Source: Marinospirillum sp. (GTDB taxonomy: Bacteria; Pseudomonadota; Gammaproteobacteria; Pseudomonadales; Halomonadaceae). From it: a stretch of 6,556 bases of DNA. Below, one piece after another: positions 1 to 5,886 of the stretch. Position 1 is the first letter of the stretch. Each line of letters starts with the position of its first letter. The position numbers and the translations under genes were made by a program. The notes beneath the pieces were generated by a model that was not told the DNA's origin, did not search any database, and saw only the letters and a program-made list of their open reading frames with translations. The DNA lies in NCBI GenBank assembly GCA_007116195.1, contig SKIX01000178.1:1-6556 (forward strand), given 5' to 3'.

Positions 1-630
1 AGCAGCTAAAGCCACACCAAAGCCATAGGTTAAGGTGACTAACAGGGGAACATTGACGCCAAAAGCTTGCATCAAAGCAGGGTTTTCAGTACCCGCGCGC
101 AAGTAGCCGCCCAGCTTGGTTTTTTCGATCATAAACCAGACTGCAAAACACACCACCAGAGCTGCTACAACAACCCAGGCACGGTAGTAAGGCAGGAACA
201 TAAAACCAAGGTTAACGCCACCACGGAACATTTCTGGAACGGGGTAACGGTTACCGGAAACACCAAACCAGTTGGTGAAGACGCCCTGAATAATCAGCGC
301 CAAACCAAAAGTTAAAAGCAGACCATATATATGATCGATATGTGCAATTCGACGCAACAAGTAGCGTTCAATTAACATACCTGTAGCGCCAACAATAAGT
401 GGTGCTAAAAAGAGGGCAACCCAATAATTAATACCCAATAAATTGAGTAATAACCAGGCGGCAAAAGCACCCATCATATACTGGGCACCATGGGTAAAGT
501 TAATAATTTTGAGCAGGCCGAAAATGACCGCCAGCCCAAGGCTTAAAAGCGCGTAAAAAGCACCGTTGATTAGCCCTAGCAGCAACTGCCCGAAAAAAGC
601 GGCCGCGGGTACTCCAAAGATCATGGTCAT
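1..630 (-). CDS. livH: LivH-type branched-chain amino acid ABC transporter permease (3' end off the window)
   Basis: Inner-membrane permease of a HAAT-family importer; it would pair with a LivM-type permease to form the substrate channel. The frame is open from the ATG at 630 to the left edge, giving 210 of an expected roughly 290-300 residues. Visible: a first hydrophobic segment (about residues 10-40) followed by KIINFTHGAQYMMGAF (41-56), typical of LivH; further hydrophobic stretches near 56-85, 102-118 and 150-168; ERYLLRR (88-94); and the cytoplasmic loop GYLRAGTENPALMQAFGVN (175-193), which fits the EAA-like region that contacts the ATPases. An AGAGG lies 10 nt upstream of the ATG. A second in-frame ATG two codons later (622-624) could also serve. 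The gene follows the binding-protein gene after 85 bp containing a stem-loop. Family assignment is firm; the substrate is not fixed by sequence. Confidence 0.93.
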   Translation of the reverse strand, partial: MTMIFGVPAAAFFGQLLLGLINGAFYALLSLGLAVIFGLLKIINFTHGAQYMMGAFAAWLLLNLLGINYWVALFLAPLIVGATGMLIERYLLRRIAHIDHIYGLLLTFGLALIIQGVFTNWFGVSGNRYPVPEMFRGGVNLGFMFLPYYRAWVVVAALVVCFAVWFMIEKTKLGGYLRAGTENPALMQAFGVNVPLLVTLTYGFGVALAA

Positions 631-651
631 CTGCGTACCATCCTCTGAAAC

Positions 652-659
652 TTTTTGTT
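652..659 (-). promoter_or_regulatory. AANAANAA (Hfq/Crc-like) motif in the livH leader
   Basis: On the minus strand this reads AACAAAAA. It ends 21 nt before the livH ATG and directly precedes the ribosome-binding region. It matches the AANAANAA pattern recognised by the Hfq distal face, with Crc, in pseudomonads. A single short motif is weak evidence; its weight comes from similar motifs in the leaders of livG, the binding-protein gene and prpE. Confidence 0.3.
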
Positions 660-663
660 GAGA

Positions 664-687
664 AGCGGGGCCAGGCTAGACCCCGCT
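664..687 (-). other. Stem-loop between the binding-protein gene and livH
   Basis: AGCGGGG (664-670) and CCCCGCT (681-687) form a perfect 7-bp GC-rich stem with a 10-nt loop, 29 bp after the binding-protein stop codon. No T-run follows on the minus strand (the next bases are TCTCAAC), so it is not a convincing intrinsic terminator. By analogy with other binding-protein operons it may protect the upstream mRNA 3' end or partly attenuate read-through, so that more binding protein than permease is made. That role is inference. Confidence 0.5.
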
Positions 688-715
688 GACGTACAAGCCT
701 AAATGTGCTCTAGGA

Positions 716-1927
716 TTAGTTATTGACTAGGCGACACTGGCTTTGTGAAAGTGGACGGAAGGCTTCATCACCAGGAATAGTACGGACGATTTTATACAGA
801 TCCCACTCTCCAGTTGATTCAGCTGGTGTTTTAACCTGAGCAAGATACATGTCATGCACCATGCGGCCGTCTTCACGGACATAGCCGCCTTTAGCGAACA
901 TATCATTGATCTCGTTATCAGCCATCCACTGACGCACGACAGAGGCTTTATCACTGCCAGTCTCCTTCACGCCCTGCAGATAGTGCATGGTGCTGGAGTA
1001 GATGCCTGCCTGAACCATGGAAGGACGCGCACCGGTACGATCATAGAAGCGATCAGACCAAGCACGTGCATCTTCATCCATATCCCAGTACCAACCTGTG
1101 GTTAGCTGAATACCTTGAGCCGTTTCGGTGCCTAATGCATGAACATCGTTTAAGAACAGCAACAAGGCTGCAATGGTTTGACCTGACTGAGCTAAGCCAA
1201 ACTCACCTGCTGTCTGGATCGAGTTGACGGTATCACCACCCGCATTAGCTAAGCCCACCACCTGCGCACCGGAAGACTGGGCCTGGAGTACATAAGATGA
1301 AAAGTCATTGGTACCCAGAGGGTGACGAACACGGTTAACCACGGTGCCGCCATTAGCTTCTACGACATTGCGTACATCGTTCTCCAAAGCATGGCCAAAG
1401 GCATAGTCCGCTGTCAGCATAAACCAGCTGGTTCCACCCTCTGCAACCACGGCTGCAGCAGTACCATTCGCCAGGGGATAGGTATCATAAGCCCAGTGAA
1501 TATGGTTAGAGGTACAGTGTTCATTGGTAATACTGGATGCAGCCGAACCATTCACTAAACCGAGGGTATTAGAGCCATCCAGAACCCGTGTTGCAGCTAT
1601 GGTTACTGAAGAGGCAACCAAGCCTTGAACCATATCAACGCGATCGCGCTCAACCCATTGACGCACCGTACTGGAAGCCACGTCAGCACTATTACGGTCA
1701 TCAGCACTTAGAATACGAATAGGCGCACCGTTGATCGAGCCACCAAAGTCTTCTACGGCCATACGTAAAGCAGCCAAGCCATTGGGGCCCGCCAGGTCAC
1801 GGTAAAGGCCTGACATATCGGCCAAATAACCGATACGAATTTCGTTATCAGAAATTTCAGCATGAGCAGCGCTCATACCCATAGCAGTTGCAACAGCGGC
1901 AGTTAGGGCGGTTTTCATCATTTTCAT
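716..1927 (-). CDS. Periplasmic solute-binding protein of a LivJ/LivK-superfamily ABC importer
   Basis: Periplasmic type-I binding protein (Peripla_BP_6-like) that captures the ligand and delivers it to the permease pair. The 403-residue product starts with a classical Sec signal (MKMMK, hydrophobic core, AHA|E, cleavage after residue 23). The mature part begins with NEIRIGYLADMSGLYRDLAG (28-47), followed by a two-lobe fold with DYAFGHALENDV (174-185) and GLANAGGDTVNSI (225-237), and ends in GDEAFRPLS (386-394). The only two cysteines, C138 and C398, are far apart and could form a disulfide; this differs from LivJ/LivK of E. coli. I chose the ATG at 1927 because GGAG lies 7 nt upstream and the signal peptide starts there; the longer frame from 1984 adds 19 basic residues and lacks a usable ribosome site. 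It lies between livF and livH. The group is widespread, and I know of no secure ligand for it: branched-chain amino acids or a small carboxylate are both possible. Confidence 0.93.
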   Translation of the reverse strand: MKMMKTALTAAVATAMGMSAAHAEISDNEIRIGYLADMSGLYRDLAGPNGLAALRMAVEDFGGSINGAPIRILSADDRNSADVASSTVRQWVERDRVDMVQGLVASSVTIAATRVLDGSNTLGLVNGSAASSITNEHCTSNHIHWAYDTYPLANGTAAAVVAEGGTSWFMLTADYAFGHALENDVRNVVEANGGTVVNRVRHPLGTNDFSSYVLQAQSSGAQVVGLANAGGDTVNSIQTAGEFGLAQSGQTIAALLLFLNDVHALGTETAQGIQLTTGWYWDMDEDARAWSDRFYDRTGARPSMVQAGIYSSTMHYLQGVKETGSDKASVVRQWMADNEINDMFAKGGYVREDGRMVHDMYLAQVKTPAESTGEWDLYKIVRTIPGDEAFRPLSQSQCRLVNN

Positions 1928-1934
1928 TGTTTTT

Positions 1935-1938
1935 CTCC
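1935..1938 (-). promoter_or_regulatory. Ribosome binding site that fixes the binding-protein start
   Basis: GGAG on the minus strand, 7 nt before the ATG at 1927. The upstream in-frame ATG at 1984 is preceded by an AGG that directly abuts it, too close to function. The AAAAACAA between this site and the start (1927-1934) itself fits AANAANAA, so a bound Hfq/Crc complex would occlude initiation. Confidence 0.75.
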
Positions 1939-1952
1939 GATGCCTTGCAGGC

Positions 1953-1968
1953 TTTTGTTTTTGTTTTG
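1953..1968 (-). repeat. A-rich 16-mer in the binding-protein leader, identical to one in the prpE leader
   Basis: The minus strand reads CAAAACAAAAACAAAA, 25 nt before the binding-protein ATG. The same 16 bases occur at 5604-5619, 19 nt before the prpE ATG. It contains overlapping AANAANAA motifs, the pattern bound by Hfq and Hfq/Crc. Between it and the ribosome site is a small GCCT-GCA-AGGC hairpin (1942-1952). Confidence 0.5.
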
Positions 1969-1988
1969 CTCGTATTTTATTCATCCTG

Positions 1989-2006
1989 AAAAGCCTTATG
2001 GCTTTT
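1989..2006 (-). other. Small hairpin between livF and the binding-protein gene
   Basis: AAAAGCC (1989-1995) and GGCTTTT (2000-2006) form a perfect 7-bp stem with a 4-nt loop. The stem has only three GC pairs and no T-run beyond the four T in the stem itself, so it would be at most a weak terminator or pause/processing site after livF. The rest of this 118-bp gap is AT-rich and includes the 10-bp palindrome TGTTTAAACA (2031-2040). I see no convincing promoter, although TATAAA occurs just upstream of the hairpin on the minus strand. Confidence 0.4.
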
Positions 2007-2045
2007 ATAATTCCTTATTCTTTTACCTAATGTTTAAACAAGTAG

Positions 2046-2756
2046 TTAAACACCCAGGTAGGTATTCAATATCTCCTGCTTGCTTTCCAGTTCATCCTTT
2101 TTAATTTCTTCAACAATTTGACCATGCTCCATTAAATAATGGCGGTCAGCTATCGGTGCAGCAAAACGGAAGTTTTGTTCAACCAGCAGAATGGTCAAGC
2201 CTTTATTTTTTAGCTTATTCAAAACTTCAGCCAGCTTTTGTACGATAACAGGCGCTAAGCCCTCGGTAATTTCATCCAGCAACAACATATTGGCACCAGT
2301 GCGCAGAATACGCGCCATCGCCAGCATTTGCTGCTCACCACCGGAAAGCTGAGTACCACGGCTTTTACGACGCTCATAAAGGTTAGGGAACATGTCGTAA
2401 ATTTCATCGACGGTCATACCACCACTGCGCACCGTGGGCGGCAACAACAGGTTCTCCTCAACATTCAAACTGGCAAAAATACCCCGCTCCTCAGGACAAA
2501 AGCCAACGCCTAAACGCGCTATATGATGAGGTGCCGTATTGATGGTTTCATTACCATTGATCATGATCGAACCCGTGCGCCGTCCAACCATGTTCATAAT
2601 CGATTTAAGCGTTGTGCTACGACCTGCACCGTTTCGACCTAACAGAGTAACCAGCTCACCGCGATCAACATGCAAATCGATACCATGCAAAATATGGGAT
2701 TCACCATAGTAGGCATGAAGATCGGTTATTCTTAGCTGCTCATATGCCTTACTCAT
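2046..2756 (-). CDS. livF: ABC transporter ATPase, LivF type, with Arg in Walker A
   Basis: One of two cytoplasmic ATPases powering the importer. The 236 residues are normal for LivF. Visible motifs: Walker A GRNGAGRST (40-48), in which the usual lysine is R46 (codon CGT, 2619-2621); the PEERGIF segment (88-94) with glutamate at the Q-loop position, as is usual in LivF; signature LSGGEQQ (137-143); Walker B MLLLDE (157-162, E162); the EGLAP D-loop region (165-169); and VEQN (192-195), with glutamine in place of the H-loop histidine, again usual for LivF. The ATG shares one base with the livG TAA stop, so translation is probably coupled, and a G-rich AAGGGGG lies 7 nt upstream. From memory, GRNGAGR Walker A sequences recur in a proteobacterial LivF subgroup, so R46 is probably a family trait and not damage. 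Confidence 0.94.
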   Translation of the reverse strand: MSKAYEQLRITDLHAYYGESHILHGIDLHVDRGELVTLLGRNGAGRSTTLKSIMNMVGRRTGSIMINGNETINTAPHHIARLGVGFCPEERGIFASLNVEENLLLPPTVRSGGMTVDEIYDMFPNLYERRKSRGTQLSGGEQQMLAMARILRTGANMLLLDEITEGLAPVIVQKLAEVLNKLKNKGLTILLVEQNFRFAAPIADRHYLMEHGQIVEEIKKDELESKQEILNTYLGV

Positions 2757-3529
2757 TAGTGGGCCCCCTTCACTTCTGCATCTTCACTGCCCATATAGGC
2801 TTCACGGACTTTAGGGTTTTGAGAAACCTTGGCGTAGTCACCTTCAGCCAAAACTGCACCGCGGGCCAAAACAGTAATCTGATCACAAAGCTTGCTCACC
2901 ACCCCCAGGTTGTGTTCAACCATCAAGATAGTTCGCCCCTCGGCGGCTTTACGAATCAACTCAACAACCCGGTCAACATCCTCATGCCCCATACCCTGGG
3001 TGGGCTCATCCAACAGCATCACTGTTGGTTCCATAGCCAAGGTTGTTGCCAGCTCAAGAGCGCGCTTGCGCCCATAGGGCAGCTCAACAGTTACATTGTC
3101 GGCATACTCTTCAAGACCAACCGACTCAAGCAGCTGCATCGCTCGATCATTCAGCTGATCCAGCACCCGCTCGTGCTTCCAAAAATGAAAGGAGTTACCC
3201 ATAGGGCGCTGCAGGGCAACACGAACATTTTCTAGCACGGTCATGTGCGGGAACACGGCAGAAATCTGAAACGAACGCACCAGGCCTTTTAAAGCAATCT
3301 GGTTCGACTTCATCTTGGTGATGGACTCACCCTGGTAAAGAATTTCACCGCGTGTAGGCTGCAAGTACTTGGTCAGCAGATTGAAAAAGGTGGTTTTGCC
3401 AGCACCGTTAGGGCCAATCAGGGCGTGAATATCGCCCCGCTTGACTTTAAGGTCGACTGAGTCAACAGCAGTGAAGCCGCGAAACTCTTTGGTCAGACCT
3501 CGCGTTTCTAACACGAACTCCTGGCTCAT
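2756..3529 (-). CDS. livG: ABC transporter ATPase, LivG type
   Basis: Cytoplasmic ATPase partner of LivF in the same importer; 257 residues is the usual LivG size. Visible motifs: Walker A GPNGAGKTT (39-47, K45), Q-loop RSFQ (85-88), a non-canonical signature LPYGRKR (150-156) where most ABC proteins have LSGGQ, Walker B MLLDEP (171-176, E175), D-loop region TQGMG (177-181) and H-loop VEHN (204-207, H206). The C-terminal NPKVREAYMG is the typical LivG tail. The ATG at 3529 has GAGG 7 nt upstream. It is the first gene of the transporter block, after a 159-bp gap with a candidate promoter and LiuR-like operator, and overlaps livF by one base. The degenerate signature is usual for LivG; E. coli LivG also has a variant there. 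Confidence 0.95.
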   Translation of the reverse strand: MSQEFVLETRGLTKEFRGFTAVDSVDLKVKRGDIHALIGPNGAGKTTFFNLLTKYLQPTRGEILYQGESITKMKSNQIALKGLVRSFQISAVFPHMTVLENVRVALQRPMGNSFHFWKHERVLDQLNDRAMQLLESVGLEEYADNVTVELPYGRKRALELATTLAMEPTVMLLDEPTQGMGHEDVDRVVELIRKAAEGRTILMVEHNLGVVSKLCDQITVLARGAVLAEGDYAKVSQNPKVREAYMGSEDAEVKGAH

Positions 3530-3560
3530 AGTGAATCCTCTTGCTGTGGGCTTTAACCCT

Positions 3561-3574
3561 GTTATTTTTGTTTC
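3561..3574 (-). promoter_or_regulatory. A-rich AANAANAA motifs in the livG leader
   Basis: The minus strand reads GAAACAAAAATAAC, containing AACAAAAA and AAAAATAA, about 31 nt before the livG ATG. It fits Hfq/Crc-type binding motifs like those in the other leaders of this window. It would lie within the 5' untranslated region if transcription starts near the promoter proposed at 3629-3656. Confidence 0.3.
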
Positions 3575-3599
3575 AGCTATAAATTGAGCTAGTTGCTGC

Positions 3600-3613
3600 G
3601 GTCACTTATGACC
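3600..3613. promoter_or_regulatory. 14-bp palindrome GGTCA-N4-TGACC
   Basis: GGTCA (3600-3604) and TGACC (3609-3613) form a perfect 5-bp inverted repeat around CTTA. It abuts the LiuR-like site, so it could be a second operator or an extension of the first. No regulator is recognised. Confidence 0.35.
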
Positions 3614-3629
3614 TTGACGTAAACGTAAA
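3614..3629. promoter_or_regulatory. LiuR-like (MerR-family) operator upstream of livG
   Basis: TTGACGT-AA-ACGTAAA is a 16-bp inverted repeat with one mismatch between half-sites. From memory it closely fits the motif TTKACGTWWACGTMAA for LiuR, the MerR-family regulator of branched-chain amino acid degradation in beta- and gammaproteobacteria. It sits at or just downstream of a candidate -10 element, between prpE and livG, a position where binding would control the transporter genes. No second copy was found in the prpE, binding-protein or livH leaders. The regulator gene is not in the window. Confidence 0.55.
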
Positions 3630-3656
3630 CCATAAAAGCCGAAGCGACAAGCTCAA
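3629..3656 (-). promoter_or_regulatory. Candidate sigma70 promoter for the livG transporter operon
   Basis: On the minus strand, TTGAGC (3656-3651) and TATGGT (3634-3629) are separated by 16 bp; each matches the consensus at 4 of 6 bases. Directly upstream are three A-tracts (3657-3661, 3664-3670, 3675-3679) spaced roughly one helical turn apart, resembling an UP element or curved DNA. The start site would fall inside the LiuR-like operator, which would suit repression. Plausible but unproven. Confidence 0.4.
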
Positions 3657-3688
3657 TTTTTGATTTTTTTGCGATTTTTGTAACCAAC

Positions 3689-5584
3689 CTAGCCTTTAAC
3701 GACACCCGCTTGTTTTAGCGTCTCACCAATCTCGGGCAAAATCGACAAATCATCAATGGTTGATGGCGGCGCATAGTCTTCACCTTCAGCAATCTTGCGC
3801 AAAATCGCACGCAAAATCTTGCCAGAACGTGTTTTGGGTAAACGCTTGACCACCAGTGCCTTCTGAAAGCAGGCCAGGGCGCCTATTTTCTCACGCACCA
3901 AGGCAACCAGCTCCTTTTCGAGCTGCTCAGGGCTGATATCGGCTCCATCTTTGAGCAGAATCAAACCCACTGGTAATTGCCCCTTCAACTCATCAGAAAC
4001 GCCAATCACGGCACACTCAGCAACTGCAGGATGGGTTGCGACCACCTCTTCCATTTCACCCGTCGATAGGCGATGACCTGAGACATTAATAACATCATCC
4101 GTTCGGCCCATAATATGTACGAAGCCTTCGGCATCAATATAGCCGCCATCCCCAGTGTGATAGTAGCCCGGAAAGGTGCTCAGGTAGGAGTTCAGATAGC
4201 GCTGATGGTCGCCCCAAAGGGTTTGAGCCACACCAGGCGGCAAAGGCAGCTTGATGGCAATAGAACCCATCTCATCCGCCTCAGCCTGGGAGCCATCTGG
4301 GCGTAGCACCTGAACATCGTAGCCAGGCACACCACGGTTAGTTGAACCTACTCGCAAGTCAGCTTCACCCAAGCCAGTTAGCGGAGCGGTAACCGGCCAA
4401 CCCGTCTCTGTTTGCCACCAGTGATCAAACACAGGCTTCTTCGAGATTTCATGCAGCCAGTGATAAGTAGGTGAATCTAATTTTTCTCCAGCAACAAAAA
4501 TATGCTTCAGCGAAGACACATCGTACTGGCGGAAAAGATCACCTTCTGGATCTTCTTTACGAATAGCACGAAAGGCTGTGGGGGCGCAGAAGATACCATT
4601 AACCCCATACTCTTGAATCACTCGCCAGAAAGCACCAGCATCAGGCGTGCGTACCGGCTTACCCTCATAAAATATGCTAGTACAGCCACCCATTAAGGGG
4701 CCATAAACAATAAACGAATGACCGACTACCCAGCCGATATCGGAGATACCCCACCAGGTGTCACCATCCTGCATGTTATAAACATTGCGCAAGGCATAGT
4801 TCAAGGCAACTGCATAGCCGCCGTTTTCCCGCAACACCCCCTTAGGCTTACCGGTGGTGCCAGAGGTATACATAATGTAAAGCGGGTCAGTAGCTGCAAC
4901 AGCTACACACTCAGCAGGCTCAACCCCTTCTTGAACTTGATACCAGTCCAGGTCACGCCCTGCTTGCATCGCTGCTTTAGCCAGCGGACGCTGTAGTAGA
5001 ATAACTTTTTCCGGTTTATGCTCAGCCTCTTCAATAGCTGCATCGACTAAGGGCTTGTATTCAATAACCTTGGTGAACTCTATCCCGCAGGAAGCCGTTA
5101 ACACCACTTTAGGCCTGGAGTCATCGATACGTACAGCCAGTTCATGGGGCGCAAAACCACCGAAGACGACAGAATGCACAGCACCCAGGCGAGCACAAGC
5201 CAGCATCGCAACAGCGGCTTCTGGCACCATCGGCATATAAATAACAACACCATCCCCCTTGCCCACACCCTGAGCCTTTAAAGCACCCGCAAAGCGCTTT
5301 ACAGCTTCCAGCAGCTCACTGTAGGTGAAGGTTTTTTTCGTGTTGGTCACGGGGGAGTCGTAGATTAAAGCGGCTCGATCGCCTTTGCCATCTTCAACAT
5401 GGCGATCTAGGGAAAGGTAACAGGAGTTCAACTCACCATCGGCATACCACTGGTGAGTACCATCACTGTTTTCTTTAAGAATTTGAGTTGGTTTTTTATA
5501 CCAAGCAATCTGATCCGCTTGCTCAGCCCAAAAGCTTTCTGGGTTTTTCAAAGCACGCGCACGTGCATCCTGTGCTTGTTGCAT
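3689..5584 (-). CDS. prpE: PrpE-type propionyl-CoA (short-chain acyl-CoA) synthetase
   Basis: Cytosolic adenylate-forming ligase: carboxylate + ATP + CoA to acyl-CoA + AMP + PPi. Its 631 residues match PrpE (about 630) better than Acs (about 650). Visible: the P-loop YTSGTTGKPKG (239-249); GGYAVALNYALRN after it, as in PrpE; DHWWQTETGWPV (387-398), where Acs has DTWWQTETGG; YHTGD (475-479); the hinge GRTDDVINVSGHR (493-505, hinge Asp about 496); and the C-terminal PKTRSGKILR (583-592) with catalytic K589, the lysine that protein acetylation silences in Acs and PrpE. The ATG at 5584 has GAGG/T with a 7-nt spacer. The gene lies between mmsB, whose pathway ends in propionyl-CoA, and the transporter. 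Propionate is the best guess; acetate, acrylate or another short acid is possible, since substrate range cannot be read safely from sequence. Confidence 0.9.
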   Translation of the reverse strand: MQQAQDARARALKNPESFWAEQADQIAWYKKPTQILKENSDGTHQWYADGELNSCYLSLDRHVEDGKGDRAALIYDSPVTNTKKTFTYSELLEAVKRFAGALKAQGVGKGDGVVIYMPMVPEAAVAMLACARLGAVHSVVFGGFAPHELAVRIDDSRPKVVLTASCGIEFTKVIEYKPLVDAAIEEAEHKPEKVILLQRPLAKAAMQAGRDLDWYQVQEGVEPAECVAVAATDPLYIMYTSGTTGKPKGVLRENGGYAVALNYALRNVYNMQDGDTWWGISDIGWVVGHSFIVYGPLMGGCTSIFYEGKPVRTPDAGAFWRVIQEYGVNGIFCAPTAFRAIRKEDPEGDLFRQYDVSSLKHIFVAGEKLDSPTYHWLHEISKKPVFDHWWQTETGWPVTAPLTGLGEADLRVGSTNRGVPGYDVQVLRPDGSQAEADEMGSIAIKLPLPPGVAQTLWGDHQRYLNSYLSTFPGYYHTGDGGYIDAEGFVHIMGRTDDVINVSGHRLSTGEMEEVVATHPAVAECAVIGVSDELKGQLPVGLILLKDGADISPEQLEKELVALVREKIGALACFQKALVVKRLPKTRSGKILRAILRKIAEGEDYAPPSTIDDLSILPEIGETLKQAGVVKG

Positions 5585-5603
5585 GGTGTGTACCTCGCCT
5601 CTG

Positions 5604-5619
5604 TTTTGTTTTTGTTTTG
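5604..5619 (-). repeat. A-rich 16-mer in the prpE leader, identical to the binding-protein leader
   Basis: CAAAACAAAAACAAAA on the minus strand, 19 nt upstream of the prpE ATG, is the same 16 bases as at 1953-1968. It holds overlapping AANAANAA motifs close enough to the ribosome site for Hfq/Crc-type repression. I found no convincing -35/-10 pair upstream in the leader. Confidence 0.5.
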
Positions 5620-5673
5620 ACGGTGTGATTGGCTGCGCGTCGGCTCAATACGGGCTGCCTTACTCATTCATGA

Positions 5674-5766
5674 GCAGGGCGTTGCCGGTCAGGACGCGTG
5701 AATACATCCCTGTAAGCTCTGGCTGCAACGTCCTGTTGCAGACAGCCTGACCAGCTAACGCCCTGC
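5674..5766. repeat. Nested palindromic intergenic element between prpE and mmsB
   Basis: The outer arms are a 20-base left arm (5674-5693, starting GCAGGGCGTT) and a 21-base right arm (5746-5766), reverse complements except for one mismatch and one extra base. Inside is a perfect hairpin, CTGCAAC (5723-5729), GTCCT loop, GTTGCAG (5735-5741). The internal segment GTGAATACATCCCTGTA (5699-5715) resembles, from memory, a dispersed intergenic repeat in marine gammaproteobacteria. It has no coding signals. It is probably a REP/MITE-like element; copy number could not be tested here. Confidence 0.6.
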
Positions 5767-5776
5767 CCCCCGTGCA

Positions 5777-5789
5777 CCACCTAAGGTGG
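5777..5789. repeat. Short hairpin next to the palindromic element
   Basis: CCACC (5777-5781), TAA loop, GGTGG (5785-5789). It begins 11 bp after the nested element and may belong to the same composite repeat. It lacks a T-run, so it is not a terminator. Confidence 0.35.
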
Positions 5790-5822
5790 CTAGTACCCAA
5801 GTGCGACAAGGGTGTCTGTTGC

Positions 5823-5886
5823 CAGCGCAGCAGGGACTGCGTAGCGCGGCGCTTGAGGGCAGCTTTCGCTTTCCCTGCTCTCGCTG
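5823..5886. repeat. Second imperfect inverted repeat in the mmsB-prpE gap
   Basis: The left arm CAGCGCAGCAGGGA (5823-5836) pairs with the right arm TCCCTGCTCTCGCTG (5872-5886): 8 perfect base pairs, a one-base bulge, then 5 more. Between the arms is a small palindrome AGCGC-G-GCGCT (5843-5853). Just beyond is ATGCAT-CC-ATGCAT (5892-5905). The cluster of dyads in 230 bp suggests a composite repeat or a structured RNA. The remaining 70 bp up to the mmsB stop shows nothing I can name, and no intrinsic terminator is evident. Confidence 0.45.

Larger units (their letters stand above)
3581..3659. repeat. 10-bp perfect inverted repeat flanking the operator region
   Basis: AAATTGAGCT (3581-3590) and AGCTCAATTT (3650-3659) are exact reverse complements separated by 59 bp. 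They bracket both palindromes, and the second arm includes the proposed -35. With that spacing it is not a terminator. It could hold paired regulator sites or be chance. Confidence 0.4.

Noticed and set aside
67..315. Plus-strand open frame opposite livH
   Set aside because: It is antisense to a clear conserved permease; the sequence has no family features.
628..640. Four-codon ATG-to-TGA mini-frame overlapping the livH start
   Set aside because: Its ATG directly abuts the AGAGG ribosome site, leaving no spacing for initiation.
1942..1968. Hairpin plus T-rich run resembling a plus-strand intrinsic terminator
   Set aside because: The stem is only 4 bp and no plus-strand gene exists to terminate; the T-rich run is better read as the A-rich leader of the minus-strand gene.
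2744..3235. 163-codon plus-strand frame opposite livG
   Set aside because: Its length comes from the codon use of livG on the other strand; the LivG motifs prove the minus-strand reading.
3657..3679. T-tracts after prpE as a terminator
   Set aside because: On the minus strand these are A-tracts with no preceding GC stem, so they cannot form an intrinsic terminator for prpE; they fit upstream promoter DNA better.
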